DNA from: Paenisporosarcina quisquiliarum
GTDB lineage: Bacteria; Bacillota; Bacilli; Bacillales_A; Planococcaceae
Reading direction: 5' to 3'
DNA length: 64,000 nt
NCBI RefSeq assembly: GCF_027563315.1
Contig: NZ_JAMKBJ010000009.1
Coordinates: forward strand, 1-64,000
The translations under genes were made by a program, and so were the position numbers. Under the pieces are notes generated by a model. The model was not told the DNA's origin. It made no database searches and saw only the letters and a program-made list of their open reading frames with translations. Positions 45,564-54,790 of this stretch are shown one piece after another; positions within the stretch are counted from its first letter, which is position 1, and each line of letters starts with the position of its first letter.

Positions 45564-46541
45564 TCATTCTCCTCCACCACTTGACGCGACTGCCGCATTT
45601 GTTGCTGCCATCGACGCAATGATGGCGGCTTGTTGTGCTTGCATCATCATTTCAATCGTAGTGGCGAAGCTTACAGAAGCTGTTTCTTCATTATCGATAA
45701 TGTGTTTCGTTTCGAGTTGGACCGCGATAGGTAAAATCATATCTTTATACCAAGTGAAAAACTTCATTGTTTCCAATTGACGGTACGTCTCAATGACATG
45801 TTGCAATTCCTCATCTTTTATTTCTAAGGCTGCCAAAAAACCTACCATGACATAATGCATGGATTTTATTTTTATACCCGCACTTTTCAGTTGGTCCCGT
45901 ATATGCACAGCCTGACCAACTATATTGGCTTGATAACTCGGGCTTGTATAGGTAAGAATTTGCGACATCCATTGAAGTTCATTCCCCATATAAAAACCTT
46001 GTGGTCGAAGTTCCGTGTAATATCGATTCATTGTTGCCGCTCGTTCTTTCGCTTCACCTGGCAGTCTGCCAAGCATGACTGCATACGGCACATCATCCGG
46101 TTGTGTTAGGAATGGATGATGTGCTTTCATCGCATCATATAAGAGTTTAGCTTGCGTCGCTTCGACATCTTGTAAAGACTTTTCGTCACTCATTAAAATA
46201 GCAGCTAAGTAACTGTAGACATTTGTTTTAAAGCCTGCAGATTTTAATGATTCCTTTTTCGCTCGTAAGTTATCAATTGAAACGGACGGATCTTCATCTT
46301 CCTTCGTCAAGAATGCCGCCATCATATAGTGAATATGTGATCGAAGTGGTGATGTCCAGCTAGATTTTTGCTTGATCACATCTGAAGTTGCCAAGAAACG
46401 CTTGCCATCGAATGTTTTACCTGTCGTGACATAGTAACTTGCTATCGATAACGCAATTCGTTTATCAACAGTCCAACCAACTGCATTTTTCACTTGTTCA
46501 AATGTTGCTAACAAATCTTCTTTCACCTGAACCATTTTCAT
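45564..46541 (-). CDS. DUF4003-family protein
   Basis: 325 residues, helical. It has SPLRSHIHYMMAAFL, a region with HHPFLTQPDDVPYAVMLGRLPGE, and a C-terminus rich in alanine and methionine (AQQAAIIASMAATNAAVASSGGG). It matches the uncharacterised DUF4003 proteins of Bacillales. AAAGGAG sets the ATG at 46541. It follows the phosphotransferase gene by 23 bases, so they are probably co-transcribed. Confidence 0.85.
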   Translation of the reverse strand: MKMVQVKEDLLATFEQVKNAVGWTVDKRIALSIASYYVTTGKTFDGKRFLATSDVIKQKSSWTSPLRSHIHYMMAAFLTKEDEDPSVSIDNLRAKKESLKSAGFKTNVYSYLAAILMSDEKSLQDVEATQAKLLYDAMKAHHPFLTQPDDVPYAVMLGRLPGEAKERAATMNRYYTELRPQGFYMGNELQWMSQILTYTSPSYQANIVGQAVHIRDQLKSAGIKIKSMHYVMVGFLAALEIKDEELQHVIETYRQLETMKFFTWYKDMILPIAVQLETKHIIDNEETASVSFATTIEMMMQAQQAAIIASMAATNAAVASSGGGE

Positions 46542-46564
46542 ATCACCCACTCCTTTTTATGTAT

Positions 46565-47572
46565 TTACGAAAAGTGGCGATTAAAAGTTTCGTTCGTCCA
46601 CGTGGTGAATTCTTTTTCATACGGCTTTTTTCTATCCCGTAAGTTCACTTCAAGTTCCTTCAACTTATCCGACTGCCATTGTTCCAATGTATTTTTGTTC
46701 CATGTTTTCTGAAATAGCAGGTACAAAAACAATTCCCTCACCTGGAGAAACAACTGGAGTTGGATTAAGTCGGTTTCATTGAGTGACCGAATTTGAAGAT
46801 ATCCATCGAGAAAATGATTCAAGAATTCTTGTTGGAAAGTGATCCATTCGGGATGGTATGCACTTCCAGTCCACATGGCATGATAGATGGAAGTTGACAA
46901 ATCTTGGACAAACCAATTGTAAGCACAATCATCGAAATCAAAAATAATGAGTTGTTGTGCTTTCACGAAAAAATTCCCTTGATGCAAATCGTTGTGAATC
47001 AGACCAAAGCGTTGTTTGGTTTTTGGATAAGTATCTAAAATTGATTTGTATTCATCGTAAATTTCACTTAGCCATGGTTCACTCTCCATCAACAAAGATG
47101 AAATTGAGTTTACTTCTTCATCTTCCAACCAAATTGGACGATTAATTTTTTCTCCTATGTTTTCACTGATACGATGCAACTCGCCAATGGATTTTCCCCA
47201 TTCATAAAAAAACGCAACGTTCCATTGAGAGAGGTCCGAAACATCTATTTGTTTGTCTTCCATATATTGAAATACAGTCAGCCAATAGCTTTTATTATCG
47301 ATTGTTACTAGAGAAATGTTTTTGTCATTTATAGAGATGACTTCCGGTGTCTGAATTTGATTTATTTTTATTGTGTCTATAAATTTTAGTTCACCTTCAA
47401 TTAACGCTTTCGATCTTTTATGTATAGGAGTCAAACGAGCAACATAAAGAATGCTGTTCATTTGAAATTGAACTACAAAGTTCTGGAATCCGCCTGATAA
47501 ACGTTTTACGTTTGTAATTTCCTTATTGGTCAATTTCGCTAAGCTGGATAATATTTTTTCACAATTAATCAC
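46565..47572 (-). CDS. aminoglycoside phosphotransferase-like kinase
   Basis: 335 residues, choline/aminoglycoside kinase fold. The catalytic loop is RFGLIHNDLHQGNFFV (HxDxxxxN) and the metal motif IFDFDDCAYNWFVQDL. The N-terminal lobe has the usual glycine-containing strand RLSGGFQNFVVQF. It resembles homoserine/spore-type kinases of the APH family rather than a known resistance enzyme. The GTG start at 47572 follows AAGGGGAAG. The substrate is unknown. Confidence 0.87.
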   Translation of the reverse strand: MINCEKILSSLAKLTNKEITNVKRLSGGFQNFVVQFQMNSILYVARLTPIHKRSKALIEGELKFIDTIKINQIQTPEVISINDKNISLVTIDNKSYWLTVFQYMEDKQIDVSDLSQWNVAFFYEWGKSIGELHRISENIGEKINRPIWLEDEEVNSISSLLMESEPWLSEIYDEYKSILDTYPKTKQRFGLIHNDLHQGNFFVKAQQLIIFDFDDCAYNWFVQDLSTSIYHAMWTGSAYHPEWITFQQEFLNHFLDGYLQIRSLNETDLIQLQLFLQVRELFLYLLFQKTWNKNTLEQWQSDKLKELEVNLRDRKKPYEKEFTTWTNETFNRHFS

Positions 47573-47667
47573 GTTTACTTCCCCTTCTTAGATATTTTTT
47601 ATAACGGATATTTAGAGAATTTTTGGATATACCAACTACAAAGAATGATATCGAAAGGATGATTCAA

Positions 47668-48156
47668 ATGAAATCGAAAAAGAAGTTGATTGTTGCGAGT
47701 TTAATGCTTTCATCTGCAATAGTACTTGGAGCATGTGGAGATAAGGACGAGATTACGAAAGATGTGACCAATAATAATACTTCAAATGATATTGAAGATA
47801 CTGCTCCAGGAGAAAATCCAGCTGACACCGGTGATTCATTCGGTTTTAGGAAGTTTGAATTAGAAGTCGATACACCCGAACAAGAAGATGCCATTACGGT
47901 CAACTACGAGGAAGAAAAAGATTCCACTGATGCTGAATATACCAATACTCCCGAAAACCTAAATCTTACAGGTGATGAGGCAATGGCTCAGTTAGAACCC
48001 CTTCTTCATAAATTGAAGTTTGAACCAGAAATGTCGGATGAAGTAATTACCGAACGGGTATTGAAAGCATTTGGGATTGAAGATACGTACAAAAAAATCG
48101 AAATAGAAATAATTTGGTTGAATGATGAGAAAAAAGAAATCGAAGTAGTTAAATAG
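47668..48156 (+). CDS. YusW-domain lipoprotein
   Basis: 162 residues. The signal peptide KKLIVASLMLSSAIVLGAC has lipobox LGAC. A low-complexity acidic linker with several Asn and Asp residues follows, then a YusW-like C-terminal domain (FRKFELEVDTPEQEDAITVNYEEE ... FGIEDTYKKIEIEIIWLND). Exposed on the membrane; function unknown. The ATG at 47668 is chosen for AAAGGATGA upstream. Confidence 0.85.
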   Translation: MKSKKKLIVASLMLSSAIVLGACGDKDEITKDVTNNNTSNDIEDTAPGENPADTGDSFGFRKFELEVDTPEQEDAITVNYEEEKDSTDAEYTNTPENLNLTGDEAMAQLEPLLHKLKFEPEMSDEVITERVLKAFGIEDTYKKIEIEIIWLNDEKKEIEVVK

Positions 48157-48264
48157 CAAATGGAGCGTCCTTGGCATATTGTTGAGGACTCTTTTCATGT
48201 AAAAACCCTTAAGTTAAGGTACATTACTTCATATAGTTAATTATTTTACGGAGGGATGAGGATT

Positions 48265-49269
48265 ATGCAGAAACAAATTAAATTGATTAACCGACCTAAA
48301 GGTACACCCACGAAAGATGATTTCAAAATGATCAGTGGACCAATCGAAAGTGCGTCTGATGGTGAGGTTGTAGTAAAAACAGTTTACATATCAGTAGATC
48401 CTTATTTACGTGGTCGGATGAACGATACAAAATCGTATATTCCTCCGTTTGCATTGAATGAAATGATAACAAGCGGAGTCATAGGACAAGTTATTCAATC
48501 GAATTCATCTCTTTTCGATAAAGGCGATGTTGTGTTAGGAGCTCTTCCTTGGCAGGAATATAGTGTAGTAAAAGAAAACGCGGTTCGAAAAATTGATCAT
48601 CAAATGGCACCCGCATCAGCTTATTTGAGCGTTCTGGGTATGACCGGTTTGACAGCTTATTTTGGGTTACTGGATATTGGGAAACCAAAAGAAGGTGAAA
48701 CCGTTGTTGTTTCAGGAGCGGCAGGAGCTGTAGGGTCTATCGTAGGTCAAATTGCAAAACTAAAAGGCGCACATGTAGTCGGAATTGCTGGTTCTGAGGA
48801 GAAAGTGAAGTACCTGATCGACGAACTGCGCTTTGATGCGGCAATTAATTATAAAACGCAGAATGTTGCTCAAGCGTTGCGTGAAGCCTGTCCAAACGGA
48901 ATCGATGTATATTTTGAAAACGTTGGCGGAGAAATCTCAGATGCCATCTTCCCTCTTTTAAATAATTTTGCACGTATTCCCGTATGTGGAGCGATTTCTT
49001 CTTATAATAACGAACAAGCAGACGTTGGACCTCGTGTGCAAGGGTATTTAATCAAGACTAGTTCATTGATGCAAGGCTTTACTGTTGGCAATTACTCGGC
49101 TCGTTTTGGAGAAGGCGCAAAAGAATTGGCCACTTGGTTAAAAGAAGGCAAACTGAAATATGAGGAAACGATTACGGAAGGGTTCGATCATACCATCGAT
49201 GCATTTCTCGATCTTTTCAACGGTGCAAACCTTGGAAAGGCGATTGTGAAAGTAGCGGATATTGAATAA
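48265..49269 (+). CDS. NADP-dependent MDR oxidoreductase (YfmJ-like)
   Basis: 334 residues. Leukotriene-B4-dehydrogenase-type MDR without zinc ligands: SVDPYLRGRMNDTKSYIPPF, MTGLTAYFGLLDIGKPKEGETVVVSGAAGAVGSIVGQIAKLKG and YFENVGGEISDAIFPLLN. It reduces enone or quinone-like double bonds with NADPH in the cytoplasm. The ATG at 48265 (GGAGGG 9 bases upstream) is preferred over the ATG at 48256. Confidence 0.93.
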   Translation: MQKQIKLINRPKGTPTKDDFKMISGPIESASDGEVVVKTVYISVDPYLRGRMNDTKSYIPPFALNEMITSGVIGQVIQSNSSLFDKGDVVLGALPWQEYSVVKENAVRKIDHQMAPASAYLSVLGMTGLTAYFGLLDIGKPKEGETVVVSGAAGAVGSIVGQIAKLKGAHVVGIAGSEEKVKYLIDELRFDAAINYKTQNVAQALREACPNGIDVYFENVGGEISDAIFPLLNNFARIPVCGAISSYNNEQADVGPRVQGYLIKTSSLMQGFTVGNYSARFGEGAKELATWLKEGKLKYEETITEGFDHTIDAFLDLFNGANLGKAIVKVADIE

Positions 49270-49280
49270 TGAAAGTAAGG

Positions 49281-49313
49281 GTCGTTCTGGAGTAAAACCA
49301 GAACGGCTTTTTT
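49281..49313 (+). terminator. terminator of the MDR oxidoreductase gene
   Basis: GTCGTTCTGG AGTAAAA CCAGAACGGC followed by TTTTTT. Confidence 0.92.
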
Positions 49314-49386
49314 ATAAAACAATGCGTGTTAAAGGCATCCTTTCTCCTTTACAATTGAACTATTAAAGATTTCGGAGGCCACCTAC

Positions 49387-50208
49387 ATGAGTGAATTTGA
49401 TCTTGTACAAGAAACTACCTCGTTTCAGTCAGTTGAAACGTTAAAACAACAATTGCAGACGCTTGGCATTCAAGCTGGAGATGCTATTATGGTTCATTCA
49501 TCCATCAAATCAATGGGTTGGATTGCCGGCGGAGCTAAAGCAGTTATCGATGCATTGATGGAAATCATTACGGAAGAAGGCACCATTATCATGCCTGCCC
49601 AATCTGCAGAAAACTCGGAGCCTTCTTATTGGATGCTACCGCCTGTTCCGAAAGAATGGCATGCTGCAATTCGCGAACATACACCTGCTTACGACCCACA
49701 TCTGACCCCATTGCGAGGAATGGGTAAAATTGCAGAATGCTTTCATCGTCATCCGAAAACCATTCGTAGCTATCACCCTGTTCACAGCTTCATGGCCTGG
49801 GGCAAGCATGCTGAACAATGGATGATGGAACATCCACTTGAAGATTCTTTTGGGATGACTTCCCCACTCGGTGCTTTTTTGAATGAAAACGTTAAAATCG
49901 TTTTAATTGGCGTGGGTTATGATTCCTGCACAGCTTTGCATCTTTCAGAGAACTTACTAGAAAAGAAGACTTACACAAATCAAGGAGCAGCGATGCTTGT
50001 TGACGGCCAACGTCAATGGATTGAGTACCAAACTGTTGATGTGGATTCAGATCGATTCCCTGACCTCGGAGAAGCATTTGAAAAAGTACATCCCGAAGCA
50101 TTTCATGTAGGAAAATTAGGCCAAGCAGATTGCCGCATCATTCAGATGAAACCACTGGTCGATTTTGGCGCGAAATGGTTAAAAGAAAATCCAGTTGAAG
50201 AAGATTAA
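49387..50208 (+). CDS. AAC(3)-family acetyltransferase (YokD-like)
   Basis: 273 residues. Family blocks are GIQAGDAIMVHSSIKSMGWI near the N-terminus, GTIIMPAQSAENSEPSYW, LTPLRGMGKIAECFHRHP, RSYHPVHSFMAWGKHAE and FGMTSPLGAFL, with catalytic His in HPVHS. This fold acetylates the 3-amino group of aminoglycosides, but chromosomal YokD-type members have unproven substrates. TCGGAGG precedes the ATG. Confidence 0.9.
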   Translation: MSEFDLVQETTSFQSVETLKQQLQTLGIQAGDAIMVHSSIKSMGWIAGGAKAVIDALMEIITEEGTIIMPAQSAENSEPSYWMLPPVPKEWHAAIREHTPAYDPHLTPLRGMGKIAECFHRHPKTIRSYHPVHSFMAWGKHAEQWMMEHPLEDSFGMTSPLGAFLNENVKIVLIGVGYDSCTALHLSENLLEKKTYTNQGAAMLVDGQRQWIEYQTVDVDSDRFPDLGEAFEKVHPEAFHVGKLGQADCRIIQMKPLVDFGAKWLKENPVEED

Positions 50209-50274
50209 TAAATTTTATTAGTAAAATTCTCATTTTTGTTCATCCTAATGGAATCAACATGATGGAGGAACAAT

Positions 50275-51618
50275 ATGAAAAATACGATAATTAAATTTGC
50301 GATTGCAGCAATCCTTGGGCTGAGTGTTATTGCTCCGATTGCCACTTTCGCGACCCATTACACTTCTAAACAAGAAGAAGTAGAAGCTAAGATTGAAACC
50401 AAAATACTGCAGTCACTAAATGCTGATAGTATGTATAACAATATTAAATCTCTAGCCAAAACACCTCGAGTGGCGGGGACACAACAAGAAGATGCAGCGG
50501 TTGCTTTCATTAAAAAACAATTTGATTCCTACGGTTATAAGGCCAAGGTACAGGCTTTCACTTTTAATGACTATACTGCACCTCACACCATTGGTTTAGA
50601 GGTCGAGCGTTTTTCAGTAAAACTGGATCCGCAGGCTTTGGAATATTCGGTTAGTGGAAAAGTTACCGGGGAAGTCATCGATGCTGGACTTGGTCAGAAA
50701 AAAGACTTGGAACAAATGGACTTGACCGGAAAAATTGCACTTCTGCAACGTGGCGTCATTAGCTTCAAAGAGAAAATGTTAAATGTGGCTGCGAAAGGTG
50801 CTATAGGAGTCATCTTTTTCAACAATGAACCTGGAAACATTATGGGAAGCTTAGGTGAACCTCATGAAGGATTTGTTCCATCCGTGCTGTTGACCCAAAC
50901 AGAAGGTGAAACGATGATCAGTCATATTAAGAAGTATCCTCGAGCTGTTGCATCTTTAAAAATTGAAGGGGCTAAGTCAGAAAAAAATACATCGCACAAT
51001 GTCATTGCGACCAAAAAGCCCAACGTTTCTCAAAAAGCAAAAGAAACTCATGACATTGTGGTCATCAGTGCGCATCACGATTCTGTTGCAGGAGCGCCTG
51101 GTGCTAATGACGATGCATCCGGGACTGCCATGACACTTGAACTTGCACGGGTCATGAAAGCCATTCCAACACACACAGAAATCCGGTTTATCACGTTTGG
51201 TGCAGAAGAACTGGGATTGCTGGGTTCCACTCACTATGTCGAACAGTTATCGAAAGGTGAAATCAGCAGAATTGTGGCCAACTTCAATCTGGATATGGTC
51301 GGAAGTAAAGATGCCGGGGATTTGATTTTGCAAACGGTTGATAATAAACCGAACCTTGTGACTGAACTTGCACAGGAAGCCAGTACAGATCTTAACGGAG
51401 AACCAACACCCTATAATCAAGGTGAAAATAGCGACCATGTTCCCTTTGCAAAAGCTGGAATTCCAGCTGCATTATTCATCCATAACCCAGCGGAGCCTTG
51501 GTATCACAAGCCTGAAGATTCAATCGACAAAATCAGTAAAGAAAAACTGCAAGATGTTTCGGAAATCGTCACTCTCGCCGTCATGAATCAAACACGCAGA
51601 GAGTATTATGCGAAGTGA
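50275..51618 (+). CDS. secreted M28 aminopeptidase with PA domain (YwaD-like)
   Basis: 447 residues. An N-terminal signal peptide (FAIAAILGLSVIAPIATFA) is followed by a PA domain (about 115-215) and an M28 peptidase domain. The zinc ligands are ISAHHDSV, GANDDASGT, AEELGLLGS, NFNLDMVG and ENSDHVPFAKAG. It releases N-terminal residues from peptides outside the cell. TGGAGG precedes the ATG. A 21-bp-phased array begins 12 bases after its stop codon. Confidence 0.93.
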   Translation: MKNTIIKFAIAAILGLSVIAPIATFATHYTSKQEEVEAKIETKILQSLNADSMYNNIKSLAKTPRVAGTQQEDAAVAFIKKQFDSYGYKAKVQAFTFNDYTAPHTIGLEVERFSVKLDPQALEYSVSGKVTGEVIDAGLGQKKDLEQMDLTGKIALLQRGVISFKEKMLNVAAKGAIGVIFFNNEPGNIMGSLGEPHEGFVPSVLLTQTEGETMISHIKKYPRAVASLKIEGAKSEKNTSHNVIATKKPNVSQKAKETHDIVVISAHHDSVAGAPGANDDASGTAMTLELARVMKAIPTHTEIRFITFGAEELGLLGSTHYVEQLSKGEISRIVANFNLDMVGSKDAGDLILQTVDNKPNLVTELAQEASTDLNGEPTPYNQGENSDHVPFAKAGIPAALFIHNPAEPWYHKPEDSIDKISKEKLQDVSEIVTLAVMNQTRREYYAK

Positions 51619-51630
51619 ATTTTAATGTAA

Positions 51631-51736
51631 TTCCTACGTGGATGCCGATTTTTCCTACGTGGACAGTGATAATTCCTACGTCACCTACGTTTTTTCCTAC
51701 GTGAAGGTCAATTATTACAACTGAGCGATCGCTCAG
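51631..51736 (+). repeat. 21-bp-phased array (TTCCTACGT core) ending in a palindrome
   Basis: TTCCTACGT occurs at 51631, 51652, 51673 and 51694, exactly 21 bases apart, with variable 12-base spacers. The third spacer contains a further CCTACGT. The 16-base perfect palindrome CTGAGCGATCGCTCAG (51721-51736) starts 27 bases after the last core, the same offset as at 24904/24931. It lies between the convergent M28 and phospholipase-C-like genes. Confidence 0.92.
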
Positions 51737-51755
51737 CATATAAAATGATATTGCG

Positions 51756-51797
51756 AAACCCCACGAACCTGGATATTGTCCAGATTCGTGGGGTTTT
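51756..51797. terminator. terminator between convergent genes
   Basis: AAACCCCACGAACCTGG / CCAGATTCGTGGGGTTTTT stem with a short loop. Confidence 0.9.
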
Positions 51798-51801
51798 TGC
51801 G

Positions 51802-52410
51802 TTAACTTAATATTGGTTTGATATGCATGATTCCTTTTTGGACGGATGTTTCTATGTATCCAATGATTTGTTCAAAAGTAAAAACGTTTAATTGTTGTTT
51901 GCTATGTGCAATATCATATTTCATATCATCTAAAACATATGGAACAAAGTCATAAATGTCTTCTGAGGGTACTTCATCAATCTCAATAACTGAGCCAGTA
52001 CTTTCTAAAGTCTCTTTCAGTTCATCTGTGACTCCATAGTAATCTAATAACAACCCATTTAACATTTGAAAGTCGCCATGATATAAATTGAGGATTTTCT
52101 GATCGTTTTCCAGTCTGTTTTTTAACCACGGTAAATAAAAGCCCTTTAACCACAAGTCATCTGCGATTAGATGTGAATAATAACCTAAAATAAATGAACT
52201 GTTTTTAACAGAACTATATTTTTCAATAAAATTTTCATAATCCACTTCTCTTGAATAATCATCGACGTCGCCCGTAAAGAAATGTGATACATCTTTAGGA
52301 GACACTGCATCTGGTGCTATCCCTCCTAATAAAAATGACGTCTTATCTGATATTGAAACAGATTCAGCAATTTTATAGGCTATAATACTATGCATAATTC
52401 TTGAACCCAT
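51802..52410 (-). CDS. zinc-dependent phospholipase C-like hydrolase
   Basis: 202 residues. It starts MGSRIMHSIIAYKIAE and has FLLGGIAPDAVSPKDVSHFF and FILGYYSHLIADDLWLKGF. The His/Asp ligand spacing is that of bacterial zinc-dependent phospholipase C / S1-P1-like proteins. No signal peptide, so it probably acts in the cytoplasm; substrate unknown. AAGGAGG precedes the ATG. Confidence 0.82.
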   Translation of the reverse strand: MGSRIMHSIIAYKIAESVSISDKTSFLLGGIAPDAVSPKDVSHFFTGDVDDYSREVDYENFIEKYSSVKNSSFILGYYSHLIADDLWLKGFYLPWLKNRLENDQKILNLYHGDFQMLNGLLLDYYGVTDELKETLESTGSVIEIDEVPSEDIYDFVPYVLDDMKYDIAHSKQQLNVFTFEQIIGYIETSVQKGIMHIKPILS

Positions 52411-52581
52411 AATAACCTTCCTCCTTCACAATTGTTAGTAATTTTCATGACCACTCATACTATTCTCTTTTAAGATCTTAATTCCCTTTAATATGGAAAA
52501 AGAAGGCATTTGGTTTTAAAATGGCGAATAACATAATGATTAAATGTTTTTATACATTCTCTAGTAAAGGCGGATTTTCAC

Positions 52582-53079
52582 ATGACAACAACCTATGTTA
52601 ACTGGGGGAAGTCTCGAATAAAATTAACCTGGACATCATCTTACATACTGCCTCAACCTGAATTAATAACAAGCGTTCATGCTTTTTGCTTTCATCAAGA
52701 AAAATTGCTGTTAGTGGATATAAAAAACCGCGGATGGAATTTTCCCGGTGGACATATTGAACAAAATGAATCTCCACTTGAATGTGTGAAACGTGAAGTC
52801 ATGGAGGAAGCGTGTGTTGAGGGAGATTGCACGTACCTTGGATATGTCGAAGTCAACCACAGTGAAAACCAAGCTTGGAATAGCGATAGTCCCTATCCAT
52901 TAATCGGATATCAAGCCATGTATCGAATGGATATTACTCGTATACTCCCGTTTGATGCCATTTTCGAATCTGCTCAAAGGATTTTTATCCAGCCTTTTGA
53001 AGTACCTCTGCATTGTGAAGATTGGCATGAAGTTTATACAGACATTCTGAGTAGAGCGTTGTCACATGAATTTAAATGA
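52582..53079 (+). CDS. NUDIX hydrolase
   Basis: 165 residues. The Nudix box is GHIEQNESPLECVKREVMEEAC, matching Gx5Ex7REUxEE except that Ala-Cys takes the final Gly position. The box is preceded by NRGWNFPGGH. It hydrolyses a nucleoside diphosphate linked to another moiety; the substrate is unknown. The ribosome binding site (AAAGGCGG) is modest and somewhat distant from the ATG. Confidence 0.88.
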   Translation: MTTTYVNWGKSRIKLTWTSSYILPQPELITSVHAFCFHQEKLLLVDIKNRGWNFPGGHIEQNESPLECVKREVMEEACVEGDCTYLGYVEVNHSENQAWNSDSPYPLIGYQAMYRMDITRILPFDAIFESAQRIFIQPFEVPLHCEDWHEVYTDILSRALSHEFK

Positions 53080-53119
53080 ACTAATTAAGAAGCTTTAAAA
53101 AGAAAGGTAGAGAATAATC

Positions 53120-53893
53120 ATGTTAGAAAACTTCAACTTCCCTATTTCCGCATTCAACCATGATCGGACGATTCGCGTCTACACGCCTTTTAATTACGGT
53201 GAAGAAAATAAGCGTTACCCCGTCCTTTATATGCATGATGGACAAAATGTCTTTCAGGATGAAGAGGCGATTAAAGGTATTTCATTAGAGTTGAAAAACT
53301 ATTTGGATGAACGTAAATTTGAAATCATCGTGGTTGGAATAGATACCAATATTGTTGGGGACGAACGCAAAAACGAGTATTGTCCTTGGGTAGATGGTGA
53401 ATATAGCATGAAGTTAAGTGGCCAGGTCAGTACAACTGGAGGCAAAGGTGCCGCTTATGTTGACTTTATTGTGCATGAACTTAAGCCTTATATTGACCGT
53501 ACGTATCGAACTTTAGAAGACTCGACAAGTATTGCCGGGATATCGCTCGGAGGCTTGATTTCCACGTACTCCGCTGCTCGTTATCCTCAAGTATTCACAA
53601 AAGTAGCGAGCATTTCTTCTGCTTTTTGGCGCAACCAGGAGGAAATAGAAAAGTTATTGAACCATGCGGATCTGTCTTCCATAGAGAAGTTTTACATGGA
53701 TGCCGGAACGAAAGAAGTGCCTGGAGATGAACGAATTAGCAACGGTTTCTTGGAATCCAATCAACGTGTTTATGAAATTTTAAAAGAAAAGATTCCGGAT
53801 ATTAGATTTGAGATTCTTGAAGATGGAGAGCACAGCTATTCCTTTTTCCGAAAGCGTGTGGCTGCTGTTATTAGTTATTTATATGGGCAATAA
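53120..53893 (+). CDS. esterase of the enterochelin-esterase/YbbA-like family
   Basis: 257 residues. It has RYPVLYMHDGQNVFQDEE (oxyanion region), the nucleophile SIAGISLGGLISTYSAARYP, MDAGTKEVPGDER (acid) and LEDGEHSYSFFRKR (catalytic His). Members hydrolyse siderophore or other esters. There is no signal peptide, consistent with an intracellular trilactone-type esterase, but no siderophore genes are nearby. AAAGGTAGAG precedes the ATG. Confidence 0.87.
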   Translation: MLENFNFPISAFNHDRTIRVYTPFNYGEENKRYPVLYMHDGQNVFQDEEAIKGISLELKNYLDERKFEIIVVGIDTNIVGDERKNEYCPWVDGEYSMKLSGQVSTTGGKGAAYVDFIVHELKPYIDRTYRTLEDSTSIAGISLGGLISTYSAARYPQVFTKVASISSAFWRNQEEIEKLLNHADLSSIEKFYMDAGTKEVPGDERISNGFLESNQRVYEILKEKIPDIRFEILEDGEHSYSFFRKRVAAVISYLYGQ

Positions 53894-53920
53894 ATTTGAA
53901 ATGACGGTTAGGAGGAACCA

Positions 53921-54700
53921 ATGCAACATGAAATAATAAGCCTTATTTATAGAAAGTTGGTTACGACGTTTGTCACAACGACTATTTTCTCTTTATTGCT
54001 CTCTTTTCTTAACCTAATAGGAAGAGAAGAAATCACTTATAACCAAGGAGAACAATTCATTGGGTGGTTTCTTATTTTCTTTATGTATATAGGGGCCATC
54101 ATTCTCATATACGGGAATTTGGTTTCTGTCGGTATCGAGTATTTACAACGAAAATGGTTTAAGCGACACGATTGGCTTTATGTGGTGATTCTCGGTTTTT
54201 TCGGTTTAGCTAACCAAATAATTTTCCCAGACTTTCAGATGGCTATCGTCGGCGTGCTAGCTGCTTTGTTATATGGGATGATAGACAAAATGCTCTATAG
54301 AAGAATGACAGAAAGTAAAAGCCTTAAACTCTTTTTCTTCATTCCCATTACTTCTCTTCTGATATTCTGGGGATATTTTCATGTTGTTTCTCCACCTATG
54401 CCCCCTTTTACAAAAGAAGATGCCATAGAATTTGCAACTTCTGGAGAAGGAACGGTTATCGATCATTTTCCTAGAGACATTGGGCAGTGGGAAGGTAAGA
54501 TTAATGGTTATCAAGTGACCCGAGAAAGTAATGCCAAGGAAATCGGAAAGGAAATTTACCTGGTTACCTTTACTGAACGTTGGAGTTGGAATCAAAGCAT
54601 TGGAGAAGGTATTTATTCTATTTCCTATACAGTTGAACGAGGGAGTTTGTCTGCGTATAGTGAAGAAGGCAACTTGCCTCCGTACTATCAAGAGAATTAA
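53921..54700 (+). CDS. membrane protein of unknown function
   Basis: 259 residues. The N-terminal half has about five hydrophobic segments (VTTFVTTTIFSLLLSFLNLI; WFLIFFMYIGAIILIYGN; WLYVVILGFFGLANQIIF; MAIVGVLAALLYGMI; LFFFIPITSLLIFWGYF). A soluble C-terminal domain of about 110 residues follows (EFATSGEGTVIDHFPRDIGQWEG). TTAGGAGG precedes the ATG. No family recognised. Confidence 0.8.
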   Translation: MQHEIISLIYRKLVTTFVTTTIFSLLLSFLNLIGREEITYNQGEQFIGWFLIFFMYIGAIILIYGNLVSVGIEYLQRKWFKRHDWLYVVILGFFGLANQIIFPDFQMAIVGVLAALLYGMIDKMLYRRMTESKSLKLFFFIPITSLLIFWGYFHVVSPPMPPFTKEDAIEFATSGEGTVIDHFPRDIGQWEGKINGYQVTRESNAKEIGKEIYLVTFTERWSWNQSIGEGIYSISYTVERGSLSAYSEEGNLPPYYQEN

Positions 54701-54737
54701 TTCCGTTAATGGAGTGAAATCCTCTTGAATCATAAGC

Positions 54738-54780
54738 AAAAACAGACGTCTTCTTTATTAAGAAGTACGTCTGTTTTTTA
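54738..54780. terminator. bidirectional terminator
   Basis: AAAAACAGACGTCTTCTT / AAGAAGTACGTCTGTTTTTT stem between the convergent membrane-protein and fosB genes. Confidence 0.92.
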
Positions 54781-54790
54781 TTTTATTTAC

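Noticed and set aside
49387-50208. Calling the YokD-like protein an aminoglycoside resistance gene
   Set aside because: The fold matches AAC(3), but chromosomal members often have no proven drug activity and no mobile context is present.
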